From CAYYMH01 sp964472785 (lineage in GTDB: Bacteria > Zhuqueibacterota > Zhuqueibacteria > Thermofontimicrobiales > Thermofontimicrobiaceae): a DNA stretch of 7,786 nucleotides. The translations under genes were made by a program, and so were the position numbers. This document shows positions 6,828 through 7,786 of the stretch, piece after piece (position 1 is the first letter of the stretch; every line of letters begins with the position of its first letter). Below the pieces are notes generated by a model that made no database searches, was not told where the DNA came from, and was given only the letters and a program-made list of their open reading frames with translations. The DNA lies in assembly GCA_964472785.1 (NCBI GenBank), contig CAYYMH010000096.1, positions 1-7,786 of the forward strand, written 5' to 3'.

Positions 6828-6829
6828 AA
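6801..6829 (-). promoter_or_regulatory. sigma70-like promoter of the exporter operon
   Basis: On the minus strand TTGATT (6824-6829, 4 of 6 to TTGACA) is followed by a 17-base spacer and TAAAAT (6801-6806, 5 of 6 to TATAAT). Transcription would start near 6794, giving a leader of about 70 bases before the channel ATG. It is the best-spaced pair in the 253-base gap and lies in the right place, although A/T-rich DNA raises the chance of false matches. The predicted start site has not been shown. Confidence 0.55.
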
Positions 6830-6976
6830 GGGATAAATGGGGTAGTTAATCTCTTTGAAAATATTATCATCCTATTACACTGATCTTTTTATGAACTCTT
6901 AACAGTACAAAAATTAGAATTTAAATAAATAATGATACCGTCAGTAGCAGGGAATTTTTCGGCAAAATAGGATGCT

Positions 6977-7660
6977 TCAACTGGTGATAATTTTGTCGTT
7001 TATATACCTTAATTGATTTTGAAGCTTTCTAGGACAATCCCTCCGACTCGAGTAATGGTAGACATGATAAATCTTGAGATTAATTTTTTTAAATTTAGTA
7101 GAAAAACTTTCAATCTCATGTTCTAACAGTTTATTTTGTTCAATATTATTGTGGAAATATTTTTTCATTTCATAATATACTTTTTGTCCAAAACATATTA
7201 TTTCGATTTTTGAGGTGTCTAAAATTTCGAGTTGTTTATATAAGGAATTGAAATCTCTTGTTATTATATTAACATTTTTAGAATTAGTATCGATCCGTTC
7301 TGATAAGTTTGTCATGTACGAGCCGATTAATCTTTGTAGATTTTCATCTTGAATGTATCTTTTTAATCGTCCATCACCAGCATGTGATACTGTATGAAAT
7401 GTTTCAAATGGAGCAAAACAGTGTTTACTATCTTTACCGAACTTTTCTTTCCTTTTTTCCTTAAAAGAAGAGTGATTGAGACCTAATAAAACTATATTGT
7501 TCTTTAATAAGTTAATTTTATTTAATAAGAAACAGTAAATCTTTGTTGGAGCAAACTCAACTGAATCTTTTTTATTGAACCTGTCACTCCATATTGCCCA
7601 GCTGGAACTGTGAAATTTGGCCAGTTTTTGAAATTGGATAGTACTAATAGATTTATTCAT
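6977..7660 (-). CDS. putative uracil-DNA glycosylase-superfamily-like protein, A/T-rich
   Basis: Protein of 227 aa, probably cytoplasmic, with no signal peptide or membrane segment. The order of motifs resembles the UDG fold as I know it from a group of largely uncharacterised relatives. They are SSSWAIW (18-24), the hydrophobic strand IVLLGLNHSS (56-65) in the place of the GxNPS motif, FETFHT (85-90) with a charged GRLKRYI (97-103), GSYMTNL (113-119), the strand IEIICFG (152-158) and a late His segment YHVYHYSSRRDCPR (198-211) in the place of the HPSPR-type motif. The usual Pro after Asn in motif 1 is His here, so activity is doubtful. AGG (7670-7672) lies nine bases before the ATG. Base composition is far more A/T-rich than the operon, suggesting transfer or a different genomic compartment. 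Its link to the exporter is only positional. The gap between them has its own promoter. Confidence 0.6.
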   Translation of the reverse strand: MNKSISTIQFQKLAKFHSSSWAIWSDRFNKKDSVEFAPTKIYCFLLNKINLLKNNIVLLGLNHSSFKEKRKEKFGKDSKHCFAPFETFHTVSHAGDGRLKRYIQDENLQRLIGSYMTNLSERIDTNSKNVNIITRDFNSLYKQLEILDTSKIEIICFGQKVYYEMKKYFHNNIEQNKLLEHEIESFSTKFKKINLKIYHVYHYSSRRDCPRKLQNQLRYINDKIITS

Positions 7661-7750
7661 ATTGCAATACCTGCTTATTTGAAAGTTTAATACTTTTTTG
7701 TCTATTTAAAATAAAATACCTTCAATTCTACTTTTATTGTTTTTTCAAAA
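7661..7750. other. A/T-rich upstream region of the UDG-like gene
   Basis: Ninety bases, almost entirely A/T apart from the ribosome-binding site of the gene to its left. They contain TTGAAG and TAGACA on the minus strand, but no pair of hexamers with convincing spacing, so no promoter is called although one must be near if the hairpin at 7751-7771 ends the preceding transcript. Confidence 0.4.
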
Positions 7751-7771
7751 ACCACTGCCTATGGCAGTGGT
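7747..7771 (-). terminator. strong hairpin at the right edge, terminator or transposon-end structure
   Basis: ACCACTGCC (7751-7759) and GGCAGTGGT (7763-7771) form a perfect 9-bp stem with six G/C pairs and a 3-base loop. On the minus strand the stem runs into TTTT (7747-7750), so it could be an intrinsic terminator for a minus-strand gene right of the window. The T-run is short and is followed by G and then A-rich sequence. On the plus strand no T-run follows; instead there is CCCCATAAA and then ATGGTT, which could be the start of a plus-strand gene. A hairpin close to a start codon is also seen at left ends of IS200/IS605-type elements and near REP-associated transposases. The window stops before this can be decided. 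Confidence 0.45.
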
Positions 7772-7786
7772 CCCCATAAAATGGTT

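Noticed and set aside
6724..6976. Terminator for the UDG-like gene before the operon promoter
   Set aside because: No stable stem followed by a T-run on the minus strand was found, so read-through into the operon cannot be excluded and no terminator is called.

Overview
The window comes from a Gram-negative (diderm) bacterium, because it encodes an outer-membrane TolC-type channel and a lipoprotein periplasmic adaptor. Composition is split. The central operon looks roughly half G+C by eye, while the flanks (1-576 and about 6724-7786) are very A/T-rich. An FCB-type lineage such as Calditrichota/KSB1 would fit, but this is a guess; nothing in the window fixes the taxon.

Layout. Positions 1-576 are an A/T-rich stretch with no convincing complete gene. 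They hold a possible tail of a plus-strand gene (1-63), small hairpins, an 11-bp direct repeat and a weak terminator candidate. Positions 577-6723 are one tightly packed minus-strand operon of six genes, listed in transcription order: outer-membrane channel (OMF), lipoprotein adaptor (MFP), ATPase 1, ATPase 2, permease 1, permease 2. Junctions are 16 bases, 9 bases (less if a TTG start is used), ATGA overlap, ATGA overlap, and 1 base. A good sigma70-like promoter lies about 78 bases before the first gene, with two A/T-rich dyads sharing the half-site ATTTGA. These look like operators for a repressor encoded elsewhere. Positions 6977-7660 encode an A/T-rich minus-strand protein with motifs resembling the uracil-DNA glycosylase superfamily. 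The right edge carries a perfect 9-bp GC-rich hairpin (7751-7771).

Function. The six genes encode a self-contained tripartite ABC exporter of the YbhGFSR type. The two permeases (YbhS- and YbhR-like) would form a heterodimeric inner-membrane channel. The two ATPases correspond to the N and C halves of the fused E. coli YbhF. The adaptor has the YbhG C-terminal signature, and the operon brings its own TolC-like channel. The two ATPases show complementary degeneration: ATPase 1 keeps LSGGM but has Ala at the H-loop, while ATPase 2 keeps the H-loop His but has LPLGF in place of LSGGQ. This predicts one working and one degenerate ATP site in the heterodimer. The likely role is export of drugs or other toxic compounds; the substrate cannot be read from the sequence.
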